Shown here: positions 31,208-40,977 of the stretch, in pieces
Layout of the letters: each line of letters begins with the position of its first letter
Numbering within the stretch: the first letter of the stretch is position 1
Source: Chlorobiaceae bacterium
GTDB lineage: Bacteria; Bacteroidota; Ignavibacteria; UBA10030; SZUA-254
Assembly (NCBI GenBank): GCA_013824245.1
Contig: PNNN01000011.1
Span: 1 to 43,395, forward strand
Length of the DNA: 43,395 nt
Reading direction: 5' to 3'
Notes under the pieces: generated by a model
Told to the model about the DNA's origin: nothing
What the model saw: the letters and a program-made list of their open reading frames with translations, nothing else
Databases searched by the model: none
Position numbers and translations under genes: made by a program

Positions 31208-31902
31208 AAATAGCCATTACCGATACCGTAACATCGGAAGATAAATTTCGATTATACACAGACTGGATCGATTCCAGCGATAAACGTCCCAAATGGATTA
31301 AACTTTCGTATCTACTTAATAATATGAATGAGATACAACAATGTGATGGCTTATTGATAACCGGTGGCGGGGATGTTGATCCGGCTCTGTACGGCGGAAT
31401 GGTTGACAATCCGACTATAAAAGGTGTCGATCTGCTGAGAGATGAATTTGAACGAACTCTTCTCGATTCTGCAATAAAAAAAAATATGCCGATACTTGCG
31501 ATTTGCCGCGGTATGCAGTTGGCAAATGTTCATTTTGGCGGAACTTTGATTGGCGATATTGAAGAAGCGGGATACCTTTCTCATCGAAGCGATACAAAAG
31601 TTGAGAAACGTCATCGGGTTAACCTGAAAACCGGTTCTAAGCTTCGAGAGATTATCAGCGTTGAAGCAGGTGAAGTAAATTTAGTTCATCATCAAGCGGT
31701 CGATCAACCCGCGGCTGATTTTGAAATAAGCGCACAGTCCGATGACGGAATCATCGAAGCTATGGAGTATCAAAATAAATCACAGTTCCTCCATCTTCTT
31801 CAGTGGCATCCTGAGCGGATGGATCGCGAATCAATTTTTTCAAAAAATATATTAAAAGAGTTTTTAACAGAAGCATTTTATTATTCAACATCTAAAAAGT
31901 AA
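31204..31902 (+). CDS. Gamma-glutamyl-gamma-aminobutyrate hydrolase-like class I amidotransferase (PuuD type)
   Basis: This 232-aa protein of the peptidase C26 family has nucleophile C101 in LAICRGMQLANVHFGG and the catalytic pair H202/E204 in LQWHPERMD. The oxyanion strand is LLITGGGDVDPALYGG. Relatives hydrolyse gamma-glutamyl-GABA or other gamma-glutamyl compounds; no other putrescine-degradation gene is present, so the substrate is open. It begins with TTG overlapping lpxK (TTGA) and ends 11 nt before ppdK. The class I triad is complete. Confidence 0.85.
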   Translation: MKIAITDTVTSEDKFRLYTDWIDSSDKRPKWIKLSYLLNNMNEIQQCDGLLITGGGDVDPALYGGMVDNPTIKGVDLLRDEFERTLLDSAIKKNMPILAICRGMQLANVHFGGTLIGDIEEAGYLSHRSDTKVEKRHRVNLKTGSKLREIISVEAGEVNLVHHQAVDQPAADFEISAQSDDGIIEAMEYQNKSQFLHLLQWHPERMDRESIFSKNILKEFLTEAFYYSTSKK

Positions 31903-31913
31903 AGGTTACAAAT

Positions 31914-34667
31914 ATGGCAAATAAATATGTTTATTTTTTTGGCGGCGGAAAAGCTGATGGAAATGAAAGCATGAAGGAGCTGCTCGGCGGAAAGGGAGCT
32001 AATCTCGCAGAGATGGCAGGACATAAAGAATTGAAACTTCCCGTTCCTCCAGGATTTACTATCACAACTGAGGTCTGCGGATATTATTATAAGAATAAAA
32101 AACAATACCCAAAAGGATTGAAAGAAGACGTTGAGAAGAGCTTGAAGCGTGTAGAAAAATTGATGTCGAAAAAATTTGGCGACGTCAATAATCCGCTTCT
32201 TGTTTCAGTTCGCTCCGGCGCTCGTAAGTCGATGCCCGGTATGATGGAAACTGTTCTTAATGTCGGGTTAACAGAGAAAACAATTCCCGGGTTGATAAAA
32301 AAGACAGGCGGGAATGCAAGATTTGTTTACGACGCATATCGCCGATTGATCATGATGTATTCGGATGTGGTGATGGAGAAGGCGGGGGGCATAGAGCCGA
32401 AGGATGACGAGAGTGGAATCCGCAAGCAGTTGGAAAAAATTATGTCGAAGATGAAATCAGAAAAAGGTTATAAAACCGATACAGACATGGCATTGGAAGA
32501 TTTGATTTCGTTATGCGCGAATTTTAAAACGCGCGTTAAAGAAGTTTTGGGTAAATCATTCCCAGACGATCCGTACGAGCAGCTTTGGGGTGGAATAGGC
32601 GCTGTGTTTTCTTCATGGAACGGAAAACGCGCTATCAGTTACCGCCGAATCGAAGGAATACCTGACGAATGGGGCACGGCAGTTAATGTTCAATCGATGG
32701 TTTTCGGAAATATGGGTGATGATTCTGCGACAGGTGTTGCGTTTACCCGAAATCCCGGTAACGGCGCACCGCAATTTTACGGCGAATATCTGATTAATGC
32801 GCAGGGTGAAGATGTTGTAGCAGGAATTCGAACTCCGGCTCCGATAAATGAATCTTCAAAATCGGAACACAACAAGAGTCTCATATCGCTTGAAAAAGCA
32901 ATGCCGAAGTTATACAAAGAATTATTCCAATATCAAAAAAGATTGGAAAGGCATTACAAAGACATGCAAGACCTCGAGTTTACGATTGAAAAAGATCGAC
33001 TCTTCATGCTTCAGTGCCGCGTTGGAAAAAGAAATGGTCCTGCCGCGGTTCAAATAGCCATGGATATGCTCAAGGAAAAATTGATTACCAAGGAGATAGC
33101 GGTTTTGCGTGTTACACCGTCGCAGTTGGACGAACTGCTGCATCCGATTATCGATCCAAAAGTAGAAGCGAGTCAAAAAATTCTTGCAAAAGGTTTACCT
33201 GCTGGTCCAGGTGGAGCAAATGGACAAATAGTATTTCTGGCGCAAGATGCTGTTGCGTGGGCTAAATTGGGCAAGAAAGTAATACTCGTTCGCGAAGAAA
33301 CAAATCCGGAAGATGTTGAAGGTATGCGCTCCGCTCAGGCAATTTTAACTGCACGCGGCGGTATGACTTCTCATGCGGCATTGGTTGCGCGCGGTTGGGG
33401 AAAGTGTTGCATCGTGGGATGCGGCTCGCTCCATATCGATTCTATGAAAAAAGAAATGATTGCCGACGGGAAGAGTTATAAAGAAGGCGATTGGATAACG
33501 CTGAACGGAACAAAAGGAAATGTATACGAAGGTCAGCTTCCGATGATTGATGCTTCAGAAGAAAATAAAGTGTTCAGCGATTTTCTCAAAATCTGTGATT
33601 CTATTCGGCGTCTTGGAATCAGAACAAATGCCGATACACCTGAAGATGCGAGAAAAGGAAGACAATTCGGAGCGCAGGGCATCGGTTTGTTTAGAACCGA
33701 GCATATGTTTTACGGTAAAGGATCCGAGGAACCGTTATTCCGGCTTCGCAAGATGATCATGTCGAAGACAGAAGAAGAACGCCGGAAAGCGTTAGACGAA
33801 TTATTCCCGTATGTAAAAAAGGATATCAAAGGAACGTTGGAGGCGATGGATCCATATCCAGTGGTTGTGCGTCTTCTTGATCCGCCTCTTCATGAATTCG
33901 TTCCTCGTGATGAAGAAAAACTTCGCCAACTTGCGAATGACTTAAACATTTCGATGCAAGAATTATCGAAACGGGCTGAAAATCTTCACGAAACAAACCC
34001 AATGATGGGTCATCGCGGTGTTCGATTGGGAATCACTTATCCGGAAGTCAGCGAGATGCAAATTAGGGCAATCTTTGAGAGTGCCGCTGAATTGCTGAAA
34101 GAAGGAAAGAAGCCATATCCCGAAATAATGATTCCCGTTCTTAGCGATGTGAAGGAATTAATTCACCAATTCGAGATCGCTAAAAAAGTTTATCAGGAAG
34201 TTTTAGCAAAATACAATCTCAAAAAGATCAAACATATGTTTGGAACAATGATCGAAATTCCGAGAGCCGCTCTTGTGTCGAATAAGATAGCGCAGGTTGC
34301 GCAATTTTTCTCTTTCGGAACAAACGATCTTACACAAATGGGATTCGGCTTTTCGCGAGATGATTTCGGCGATTTCTTACCCGATTATCTCAAGCAAGGA
34401 ATATTACCGGAAGATCCTTTCCAGAGTATCGATCAGGAAGGAATAGGAGAATTGATAAAAATCAGTATAGAACGCGGACGCAGCACAAATAAAAATCTTG
34501 AAATTGGAATATGCGGTGAACATGGCGGCGATCCACGTTCGGTGGAATTCTGCCATCGCGTGGGAATGGATTACGTCAGTTGTTCTCCGTTCCGTGTTCC
34601 AATTGCCCGACTTGCCGCGGCTCAGTCAGTGTTAAAATTTGATCTTAAAAAAGAAAGAAGGAAATAG
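31914..34667 (+). CDS. ppdK: Pyruvate, phosphate dikinase
   Basis: This 917-aa enzyme reversibly converts pyruvate, ATP and phosphate to phosphoenolpyruvate, AMP and pyrophosphate. Its N-terminal ATP-grasp domain starts YFFGGGKADGNESMKELLGGKGANLAEMAG. The central phosphohistidine domain has the swivelling H487 in TARGGMTSHAALVARGWGKCC. The C-terminal PEP/pyruvate barrel includes GIGLFRTEHMF, MIEIPRAALVSN and FFSFGTNDLTQMGFG, with C867 in GICGEHGGDP. Length is standard. It supports gluconeogenesis or PPi-dependent glycolysis. AAAGG lies about 9 nt upstream of the ATG. Confidence 0.96.
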   Translation: MANKYVYFFGGGKADGNESMKELLGGKGANLAEMAGHKELKLPVPPGFTITTEVCGYYYKNKKQYPKGLKEDVEKSLKRVEKLMSKKFGDVNNPLLVSVRSGARKSMPGMMETVLNVGLTEKTIPGLIKKTGGNARFVYDAYRRLIMMYSDVVMEKAGGIEPKDDESGIRKQLEKIMSKMKSEKGYKTDTDMALEDLISLCANFKTRVKEVLGKSFPDDPYEQLWGGIGAVFSSWNGKRAISYRRIEGIPDEWGTAVNVQSMVFGNMGDDSATGVAFTRNPGNGAPQFYGEYLINAQGEDVVAGIRTPAPINESSKSEHNKSLISLEKAMPKLYKELFQYQKRLERHYKDMQDLEFTIEKDRLFMLQCRVGKRNGPAAVQIAMDMLKEKLITKEIAVLRVTPSQLDELLHPIIDPKVEASQKILAKGLPAGPGGANGQIVFLAQDAVAWAKLGKKVILVREETNPEDVEGMRSAQAILTARGGMTSHAALVARGWGKCCIVGCGSLHIDSMKKEMIADGKSYKEGDWITLNGTKGNVYEGQLPMIDASEENKVFSDFLKICDSIRRLGIRTNADTPEDARKGRQFGAQGIGLFRTEHMFYGKGSEEPLFRLRKMIMSKTEEERRKALDELFPYVKKDIKGTLEAMDPYPVVVRLLDPPLHEFVPRDEEKLRQLANDLNISMQELSKRAENLHETNPMMGHRGVRLGITYPEVSEMQIRAIFESAAELLKEGKKPYPEIMIPVLSDVKELIHQFEIAKKVYQEVLAKYNLKKIKHMFGTMIEIPRAALVSNKIAQVAQFFSFGTNDLTQMGFGFSRDDFGDFLPDYLKQGILPEDPFQSIDQEGIGELIKISIERGRSTNKNLEIGICGEHGGDPRSVEFCHRVGMDYVSCSPFRVPIARLAAAQSVLKFDLKKERRK

Positions 34668-34718
34668 AAAAAATGAAATTAATTAACAACATCAATCAAC
34701 AATACAGAGGGACGAGTT

Positions 34719-35756
34719 ATGAAACTCTCTGATTTTAAATATCCTTTACCACGGAATCTTATTGCTAAGCATCCGGCGAAACCGCGCGACTCATCGCGCC
34801 TCATGGTCTTAAACCGCGAGGACGAATCGATAGTTGAACGGAAGTTCAGTGATATAATAGAATACTTCAAGAAAGGCGATTGTCTGATAGTGAATCAGAC
34901 AAAAGTATTTCCTGCGCGGCTTTTCGGCAAGAAGGAAAAAACGAACGCCAAGATTGAAGTGTTTCTTCTTCGTGAGTTAAACCACGAAGATGCCATTTGG
35001 GATGTCATTGTCGATCCTGCACGAAAGGTTCGCATCGGAAATAAAATATATTTCGATGATGGAAAAATCTGGTGCGAGGTAATCGATAATACAACCTCGC
35101 GCGGCAGAACAGTCAGGTTCAACTACAAGAACGATTTATACAAAGTTATAGAACGCATCGGCGTAACTCCCTTGCCGTATTATATCAAACGCGATGCTGT
35201 TGAGGACGATAAAGAATCGTATCAAACGGTTTATGCTAAAAATATCGGTTCGGTTGCGGCACCAACTGCCGGTTTACACTTCACGAAACGTTTGATTGCG
35301 GCGCTCGAGAAAAAAGGCGTGAAGATCGCGCCCGTTACACTCCATCTTGGATTGGGTTCATTCCGTCCTGTCGAAGTGGAAGATCTCTCGAAGCATAAAA
35401 TGGATTCTGAATTTTATGAGATAACCCAACCAACGGTCGATATTGTAAACAAAACTATCGATAGTCGCGGTACTGTGTTTGTTGTTGGTACAAGCGTTGC
35501 GCGGGCTGTTGAATCGAGCGTGATGACAACCGGACACTTGAAAGCATTCCGTGGTTGGACAGATAAATTTATCTTCCCGCCTTACGATTTTAAAATCGTA
35601 GATAAGTTGATTACGAATTTTCATATGCCCGAATCGACATTGCTGATGCTCGCGTCGGCGTTCGGCGGCAGAGATTTCGTTATGAAAGCTTATAAGAAAG
35701 CCATCAAAGAAAAATGGCGCTTCTTCAGTTATGGCGACGGGATGTTGATTCTCTAA
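34719..35756 (+). CDS. queA: S-adenosylmethionine:tRNA ribosyltransferase-isomerase
   Basis: This 345-aa enzyme transfers the ribosyl group of SAM to preQ1-modified tRNA, forming epoxyqueuosine. It begins [31 protein letters not shown], with [15 protein letters not shown]. It continues with the family's [44 protein letters not shown] and [29 protein letters not shown]. The length is complete. GAGGGA precedes the ATG by about 8 nt. Other queuosine genes are not in the window. Confidence 0.96.
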   Translation: MKLSDFKYPLPRNLIAKHPAKPRDSSRLMVLNREDESIVERKFSDIIEYFKKGDCLIVNQTKVFPARLFGKKEKTNAKIEVFLLRELNHEDAIWDVIVDPARKVRIGNKIYFDDGKIWCEVIDNTTSRGRTVRFNYKNDLYKVIERIGVTPLPYYIKRDAVEDDKESYQTVYAKNIGSVAAPTAGLHFTKRLIAALEKKGVKIAPVTLHLGLGSFRPVEVEDLSKHKMDSEFYEITQPTVDIVNKTIDSRGTVFVVGTSVARAVESSVMTTGHLKAFRGWTDKFIFPPYDFKIVDKLITNFHMPESTLLMLASAFGGRDFVMKAYKKAIKEKWRFFSYGDGMLIL

Positions 35757-35764
35757 GCTCTTTT

Positions 35765-36484
35765 ATGTTTGAGGGAAAGAAAATCGGTGTTGTTATCCCC
35801 GCTGCCGGACAAGGCACAAGAATGGGCGGCAGCCGGAGCAAACAATTTCTGGCGCTTGGCGGAAAACCAATTGTAACTCATGCAATCGGAAATTTCCAAC
35901 AATCAAAAGAAGTTGATGATATTGTTCTGGCTGCTCACCCCGATTTCGAATCGGAGCTTCGCTCATTGGTAAACGAGTACACTTTTTCAAAAGTACGTCG
36001 GGTTGTTCGGGGAGGAAAAGAACGACAAGACTCAGTTTGGAACGGGTTGCTTGCCATAAAAGAGTATAATCCGGATATCGTTCTAATACACGATGCTGTT
36101 CGCCCTTTTATCGATAATCGGCTTATTCGCGAATTGATTCACGCAGCGCTCGTTTATGAAGCAGCTATAATTGCGGTTAAGCCAAAGGATACCGTGAAGA
36201 TGTCTGTTCAAAATGGATTTATCAATCAGACACCCGACAGAGATAAATTATGGCTCGCGCAAACACCGCAGGCGTTTCATTTCTCTATGATCATTGAAGC
36301 ATTTGAAAAAGCGATTGATGATGGTTTTTACGGAACAGATGATGCCGTTCTTGTAGAACGAATCGGCGTGTCGGTCAAAATTATTGAAGGATCGTATGAC
36401 AATATTAAAATTACGACACCGGAAGATTTAACCGTTGCTGAAGGCATTCTAAGCCGGCATTTAACGCAAATCACACGCTCTTGA
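35765..36484 (+). CDS. ispD: 2-C-methyl-D-erythritol 4-phosphate cytidylyltransferase
   Basis: This 239-aa enzyme of the non-mevalonate isoprenoid pathway couples CTP to methylerythritol phosphate. It starts at ATG 35765 (MFEGKKIGVVIPAAGQGTRMGG), which gives the N-terminus typical of the family; an upstream ATG within queA is disregarded. Motifs: RSKQFLALGGKPIV, VVRGGKERQDSVWNGL, VLIHDAVRPFIDNRL, AVKPKDTVK and TPEDLTVAEGIL. It lies 8 nt behind queA, so the genes share a transcript. Confidence 0.95.
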   Translation: MFEGKKIGVVIPAAGQGTRMGGSRSKQFLALGGKPIVTHAIGNFQQSKEVDDIVLAAHPDFESELRSLVNEYTFSKVRRVVRGGKERQDSVWNGLLAIKEYNPDIVLIHDAVRPFIDNRLIRELIHAALVYEAAIIAVKPKDTVKMSVQNGFINQTPDRDKLWLAQTPQAFHFSMIIEAFEKAIDDGFYGTDDAVLVERIGVSVKIIEGSYDNIKITTPEDLTVAEGILSRHLTQITRS

Positions 36485-36545
36485 ATCTTTATCGATTTTA
36501 TGCTATCTTATTAATAGTCATTTATCAATACATTATCGGAATAAT

Positions 36546-37217
36546 ATGCTCTCTTTAACCCTTGTCGTGATCTTAAGTTATATCGTCGGATCTATTCCAA
36601 CGAGCATTATTGTTACAAAGTTTGCAAAGGGGATCGACATCCGTAAATACGGCAGTGGGAATGCAGGCGGTACAAATGTAATCCGAGTGCTTGGGTGGAA
36701 AGTTGGAATCAGTGTGATTGCGTTCGATATTTTCAAAGGATATGTTGCAACTATGCTTGTTACTAAGTTGATGTTCGGTCCGGTTCCTTTCACAAACATC
36801 ACTCCGTTTGAAGATATAACTGTTATAAGAATTATTGCCGGATGTTCGGCAATCCTTGGACATATATGGACGCTCTTCAGTGGTTTTAAAGGTGGAAAAG
36901 GAATTGCGACCGCAGGCGGCGTTCTGCTAGGACTTGCTACTATTGAAATGATTGTCTCGTTCGGTGTTTTTGCAATCGTATTTGCGTTGTTCCGGTATGT
37001 TTCCCTCGGCTCGATCATTAGTGCATTATCTTTTCCATTGACTATGTTCTTCAGGCACAATATTTTTAATGCCTATCTTGAGGGATACAACACGCTCATC
37101 TTTTTCAGTATCGGCATTGCCATGCTGATAGTCTTTACGCACCGTGAGAATATCAAACGACTCATAGACGGAACTGAAAATCGTCTAGCGCGAATTCATT
37201 TATTTAATAAAAAATAA
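36546..37217 (+). CDS. plsY: Acyl-phosphate:glycerol-3-phosphate acyltransferase PlsY
   Basis: This 223-aa inner-membrane enzyme makes lysophosphatidic acid from acyl-phosphate. The family motifs are GSIPTSIIVTKFAKGIDIRKYGSGNAGGTNVIRVLGW, LGHIWTLFSGFKGGKGIATAGGVLLG and a third motif around VFTHRENIKRLIDGTENRL. Five to six transmembrane helices are apparent. gpsA follows 12 nt later and supplies its substrate glycerol-3-phosphate, a natural pairing seen in other Gram-negatives. Confidence 0.95.
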   Translation: MLSLTLVVILSYIVGSIPTSIIVTKFAKGIDIRKYGSGNAGGTNVIRVLGWKVGISVIAFDIFKGYVATMLVTKLMFGPVPFTNITPFEDITVIRIIAGCSAILGHIWTLFSGFKGGKGIATAGGVLLGLATIEMIVSFGVFAIVFALFRYVSLGSIISALSFPLTMFFRHNIFNAYLEGYNTLIFFSIGIAMLIVFTHRENIKRLIDGTENRLARIHLFNKK

Positions 37218-37229
37218 TTTAAACAGTTT

Positions 37230-38228
37230 ATGCGCATCTCTGTGCTCGGAGCGGGAAGTTGGGGAACAACACTCGCAATCTTGCTTCATTATAATGCGCA
37301 CCGTGTAACTCTCTGGACCTACGATCCAAGCCATTCCCGCCGGATGAACGAGATGCGGGAGAATAAAGATTTCCTTCCCGGTTTTCATATCCCAACCGAT
37401 ATAAAGATTACAAACGATCTTTTTGCCGCTATCCACAATTGCGAAATAATAGTAACAGCAGTACCGACACAGTTTTTGCGCTCGGCAATACAACCTCTCG
37501 CTTCACAGCAATTCTTAAACACTATCTTCGTAAATGTTGCGAAAGGTATTGAGAATCAGACTCTTTTAACCGTCTCAGAAATTTTAACCGATGTTCTTCC
37601 TTCTTTAAAGCTGGAAAATATTGTTACTGTCTCAGGACCAAGCTTCGCAGAAGAAGTCAGCAGACAAATCCCCACCGCTGTTGTTGCCGCATCGATAAAT
37701 CTCAATTTAGCCAAGCAGATACAGCAGACCTTTATGACGCCGTATTTCCGTGTTTATTCCAGCGACGATATTCGCGGTGTTGAATTAGCCGGTTCGTTAA
37801 AAAATGTTATCGCGGTTGGTGCGGGCATTGCCGATGGTGCCGGGTTTGGCGACAATACAAAAGCTGCAATCATGACACGTGCCACTGCCGAAATTGCCCG
37901 GCTCGGTAGAGTGATGGGTGCGCGGCAAGAAACTTTCGCCGGACTTTCAGGCATCGGTGATTTGATTGTTACATGTATGAGTAAGCATAGCCGCAACCGG
38001 CATGTTGGAGAAGAGATAGGGAGAGGAAGAAAACTGAGCGATGTTCTGGGAGAGATGAAAATGGTAGCAGAGGGTGTTCCCACAACACGATCTGTTCACG
38101 ATCTTGCCATCAAACACAACGTCGAACTTCCAATCTGCAACGAAGTGTATGAAGTTCTTTTCGAATATAAAGATCCGATCATTGCAACTTCCGATTTAAT
38201 GACACGAGACGCAAAGAGAGAGCATTAA
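37230..38228 (+). CDS. gpsA: Glycerol-3-phosphate dehydrogenase [NAD(P)+]
   Basis: This 332-aa cytoplasmic enzyme reduces dihydroxyacetone phosphate to sn-glycerol-3-phosphate for phospholipid synthesis. It has the Rossmann loop VLGAGSWGTTLAILL, then VTAVPTQFLRSAI, VNVAKGIENQTLLTVSEIL, VSGPSFAEEVSRQIPTAVVAA, and the catalytic Lys region ELAGSLKNVIAVGAGIADG. The C-terminal substrate domain contains GLSGIGDLIVTCMSKHSRNRHVGEEIGRG. Length and motifs are complete. It forms an operon with plsY. Confidence 0.96.
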   Translation: MRISVLGAGSWGTTLAILLHYNAHRVTLWTYDPSHSRRMNEMRENKDFLPGFHIPTDIKITNDLFAAIHNCEIIVTAVPTQFLRSAIQPLASQQFLNTIFVNVAKGIENQTLLTVSEILTDVLPSLKLENIVTVSGPSFAEEVSRQIPTAVVAASINLNLAKQIQQTFMTPYFRVYSSDDIRGVELAGSLKNVIAVGAGIADGAGFGDNTKAAIMTRATAEIARLGRVMGARQETFAGLSGIGDLIVTCMSKHSRNRHVGEEIGRGRKLSDVLGEMKMVAEGVPTTRSVHDLAIKHNVELPICNEVYEVLFEYKDPIIATSDLMTRDAKREH

Positions 38229-38264
38229 TTTTCTTATCATCGCCATAAGGAGGAATTGCAGACA

Positions 38265-38312
38265 ATGATGATATCAATTTTTATAATCATTGTTATACTC
38301 TGCGCTTTCTAA
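38265..38312 (+). CDS. Candidate 15-aa hydrophobic micropeptide
   Basis: ATG ATG at 38265 follows AAGGAGG (38247-38253), the strongest Shine-Dalgarno sequence seen in this window, at a workable spacing of about 11 nt. The encoded peptide is MMISIFIIIVILCAF, entirely hydrophobic, ending at TAA. It lies 36 nt after gpsA. I cannot tell a real membrane micropeptide from the remnant of a longer gene or a leader peptide. No family is recognised. Confidence 0.3.
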   Translation: MMISIFIIIVILCAF

Positions 38313-38520
38313 GATATATACCCCGGTCAAGAAATAAAAAAATTAAATCTGCCATCTTCTCGGCTTGTTAATTTTTCTCTGTTTCCGAATTCTTCATTTT
38401 TGTCTTGCTATTAATATTTGCTATTAAAGATTATTCGCCGTACAGTTTGTAATAAATGAAAACCTACGAAATACTGTATCGTGTTATAAAATATGTTCGA
38501 TCTTTAAAATTTTATAGCTG

Positions 38521-38552
38521 TTGACTTAATTATAAGACAAATTGTATATTGC
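38521..38552 (+). promoter_or_regulatory. Promoter of the ccoI-ccoS-ccoNO operon
   Basis: TTGAC (38521-38525) and TATATTGC (38545-38552) are 19 nt apart, matching the Bacteroidota -33/-7 layout with one mismatch in TAnnTTTG. Transcription would begin about 10-15 nt before the ccoI ATG, leaving a very short leader. That fits the absence of a visible ribosome-binding site. Confidence 0.5.
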
Positions 38553-38571
38553 TATCGATCCAATATAATTG

Positions 38572-40977
38572 ATGATGAGGAACGCGCCTGAAGAAAATAT
38601 AAAGAACTGCTTCCATTGCGGAGCGCCAAGTGGTGAGATGCCGATATCTCACGATGGAAAGGTATTTTGCTGCAACGGATGTAAAGCTGTCTATGAGATA
38701 CTTCGGGGAAAACAACTTTATCGTTACTACGATTTCGGCGAGCACCCCGGTGTTACGCCATCAATATCCACTAATGCGAAGTTCGCTTTTTTGGATGAGC
38801 CGAATGTAAATAAAAAGCTCATAGATTTTTCGGAGGATGGTATTGTTGTTGTTAGTCTTCGCATTCCTCAGATGCATTGCAGTTCCTGTATCTGGCTTTT
38901 AGAAAATCTGCACAACCTTCATAAAGGAATATTTTATTCACGCGTAGATTTTTTAAAGAAGCGATTACTAATCAAATTTGTAGAAAATAAAATTTCATTT
39001 CGTCAAGTTGTTGAACTCATTTCCTCAATTGGATACGAACCTGAATTGGGTTTGAAAGAGTCCGATTCGAGTCACCGAACTAAAGTCGAACGAAGTTTCT
39101 ATCTGAAAATCGGTGTTGCTGCTTTTTGTTTTGGCAACATTATGTTGTTCAGTTTGCCGGAGTATCTATCTTCTTCCACAATTGATATTAGCTCAAGAAC
39201 CTTGTTCGGTTATATCAACCTGCTCTTATCTTTTCCTGTCGTGTTTTTCAGCGGTATGATTTTTTTTATATCGGCAATCAACGGTTTGCGGTCAAAGGCG
39301 ATCAATATCGATGTACCGATCGCTCTCGGCATAGCGATTGTGTTTCTTCGCTCTGCTGTTGATGTGCTGCTACAAACAGGTCCCGGTTATTTCGATTCGC
39401 TGAGCGGACTGGTATTTTTCTTGCTTATTGGCAGGTTGTTTCAGAATAAGACTTATGATAACTTAAATTTTGAGCGCAAATATCAGGCATATTTTCCTCT
39501 GGCGGTATCAGTCCGCAGAAATGGAAATGATACTACTATTCCCATCACCCTCATCAGACCGGGTGAAAGAATGATTATCAGAAATAATGAAATCGTTCCT
39601 GCCGATTCTGTTCTAATGACCGGAATCGCGAATATTGACTACAGTTTTGTTACCGGAGAATCGAAGCCATCTGTTAAAAGTGTTGGTGATCTCATTTATG
39701 CTGGCGGAAAACATCTTGGAAGTGTAATACAACTTGAAGCTATAAAAGAAGTGTCTGAAAGCGAGTTTATTCAATTGTGGAACGAATTCGGCGCCATAGA
39801 TAAAATTAAATCGAGATTACTGACTCTATCCACTACCATAGGAAAATATTTCACGTTCGGAATATTGCTCATTGCATTATCAACAGCGTTTGCATGGTGG
39901 TTGATTGATCCGGGTAAAATACTCGACTCGGTAACAGCGATTCTAATCATCGCATGTCCGTGCGCGCTCGCACTTGCCGCTCCGTTTGTCTTCGGCACCA
40001 CGCTTCGACTGTTCGGGAAAAAAGGATTCTACCTAAAACATTCATCCGTTGTGGAGGCATTATCGAAAACCGACATGATTGTGTTCGATAAAACCGGAAC
40101 AATCACCCACACAGAACGAACATCCATCAGGTTCAACGGGAATTCTCTTTCGAAGGAACAGCGAATTCAAGTTGCATCTCTTGCGCGAAGTTCAACACAT
40201 CCACTCAGTAGATCGATTTATGACTGTTTGCAGGTGAGAGATATTTCCGAAGTGACCAACTTCGAAGAAGTGGAAGCGGCAGGAATTTGTGCGCGAGTTG
40301 GGGGAGCTAAGGTTCAACTCGGTTCTGCATCATTTGTTGGCGCAAAATCTCCGGATAATAATATCAAACAAACAAGCGTCTATGCCGCGGTTGACGGAAA
40401 CATTCTTGGCCGGTTCGAATTTGAAAATGTTTATCGGGATCGCCTTGAAGAAGTTCTTGGCAATCTCAATACAAGCCATTCAATATCTCTTCTATCCGGC
40501 GATGATGATGGTGAAAGGGAGAAATTAAAAGAAATCTTTCCGAATTTCAGCGAGATGCAGTTCAATCAATCTCCGTCTGATAAATTATCATATATTAAAT
40601 CTTTGCAATCAAAAAACAGGAACGTTATTATGATTGGTGATGGTTTAAATGATGCAGGCGCATTATGGCAAAGCGATGTTGCTATTGCCGTTACTGAAGA
40701 TGTGAGTTCGTTCTCGCCAGCTTGCGATGGAATCTTAAATGCCTACGCTTTCAACGATTTGGACAGATTTATCCGATTTGCATCAACAGCAAAACTTGTA
40801 GTATATTGGAGCTTTGTGATATCTTTTATCTATAATATTATAGGATTGTACTTCGCCATGCGGGGTGAACTATCTCCGATATTGGCAGCTATACTTATGC
40901 CGCTAAGCTCGATATCGGTAGTAATTTTTTCAACGTTTGTTACCCAATATCTTGCCAAACGCAAGGGATTATTGTAA
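38572..40977 (+). CDS. ccoI: Copper-translocating P-type ATPase CcoI for cbb3 oxidase assembly
   Basis: This 801-aa P1B-type ATPase starts with a treble-clef-like zinc motif (C13, C16, C33/C34, C37), then a heavy-metal-associated domain with C103-S-S-C106. The membrane part has the copper motif C462-P-C464. The actuator loop is FVTGESKPS, the phosphorylation site is D506 in FDKTGTITHT, and the hinge is IGDGLNDAGAL. The zinc ribbon plus HMA layout is typical of CcoI/FixI rather than detoxifying CopA. It delivers copper to the CuB site of cytochrome cbb3 oxidase. ATG at 38572 is preferred over TTG at 38569. ccoS begins at its last codon. Confidence 0.93.
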   Translation: MMRNAPEENIKNCFHCGAPSGEMPISHDGKVFCCNGCKAVYEILRGKQLYRYYDFGEHPGVTPSISTNAKFAFLDEPNVNKKLIDFSEDGIVVVSLRIPQMHCSSCIWLLENLHNLHKGIFYSRVDFLKKRLLIKFVENKISFRQVVELISSIGYEPELGLKESDSSHRTKVERSFYLKIGVAAFCFGNIMLFSLPEYLSSSTIDISSRTLFGYINLLLSFPVVFFSGMIFFISAINGLRSKAINIDVPIALGIAIVFLRSAVDVLLQTGPGYFDSLSGLVFFLLIGRLFQNKTYDNLNFERKYQAYFPLAVSVRRNGNDTTIPITLIRPGERMIIRNNEIVPADSVLMTGIANIDYSFVTGESKPSVKSVGDLIYAGGKHLGSVIQLEAIKEVSESEFIQLWNEFGAIDKIKSRLLTLSTTIGKYFTFGILLIALSTAFAWWLIDPGKILDSVTAILIIACPCALALAAPFVFGTTLRLFGKKGFYLKHSSVVEALSKTDMIVFDKTGTITHTERTSIRFNGNSLSKEQRIQVASLARSSTHPLSRSIYDCLQVRDISEVTNFEEVEAAGICARVGGAKVQLGSASFVGAKSPDNNIKQTSVYAAVDGNILGRFEFENVYRDRLEEVLGNLNTSHSISLLSGDDDGEREKLKEIFPNFSEMQFNQSPSDKLSYIKSLQSKNRNVIMIGDGLNDAGALWQSDVAIAVTEDVSSFSPACDGILNAYAFNDLDRFIRFASTAKLVVYWSFVISFIYNIIGLYFAMRGELSPILAAILMPLSSISVVIFSTFVTQYLAKRKGLL

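Larger units (their letters stand above)
38229..38568. other. 340-nt intergenic region before the cbb3 operon
   Basis: It holds a 15-aa hydrophobic ORF with a strong ribosome site (38265-38312), a TTGCTATTAA direct repeat with 13-nt spacing (38405-38414, 38418-38427) and the ccoI promoter (38521-38552). No RNA gene or longer ORF was recognised. Confidence 0.5.

Noticed and set aside
36578-37060. 160-aa minus-strand ORF inside plsY
   Set aside because: It is antisense to a well-conserved membrane enzyme and has no start signal.
38405-38427. TTGCTATTAA direct repeat as a regulator-binding operator
   Set aside because: Only two A+T-rich copies with 13-nt spacing and no matching regulator; chance is likely.
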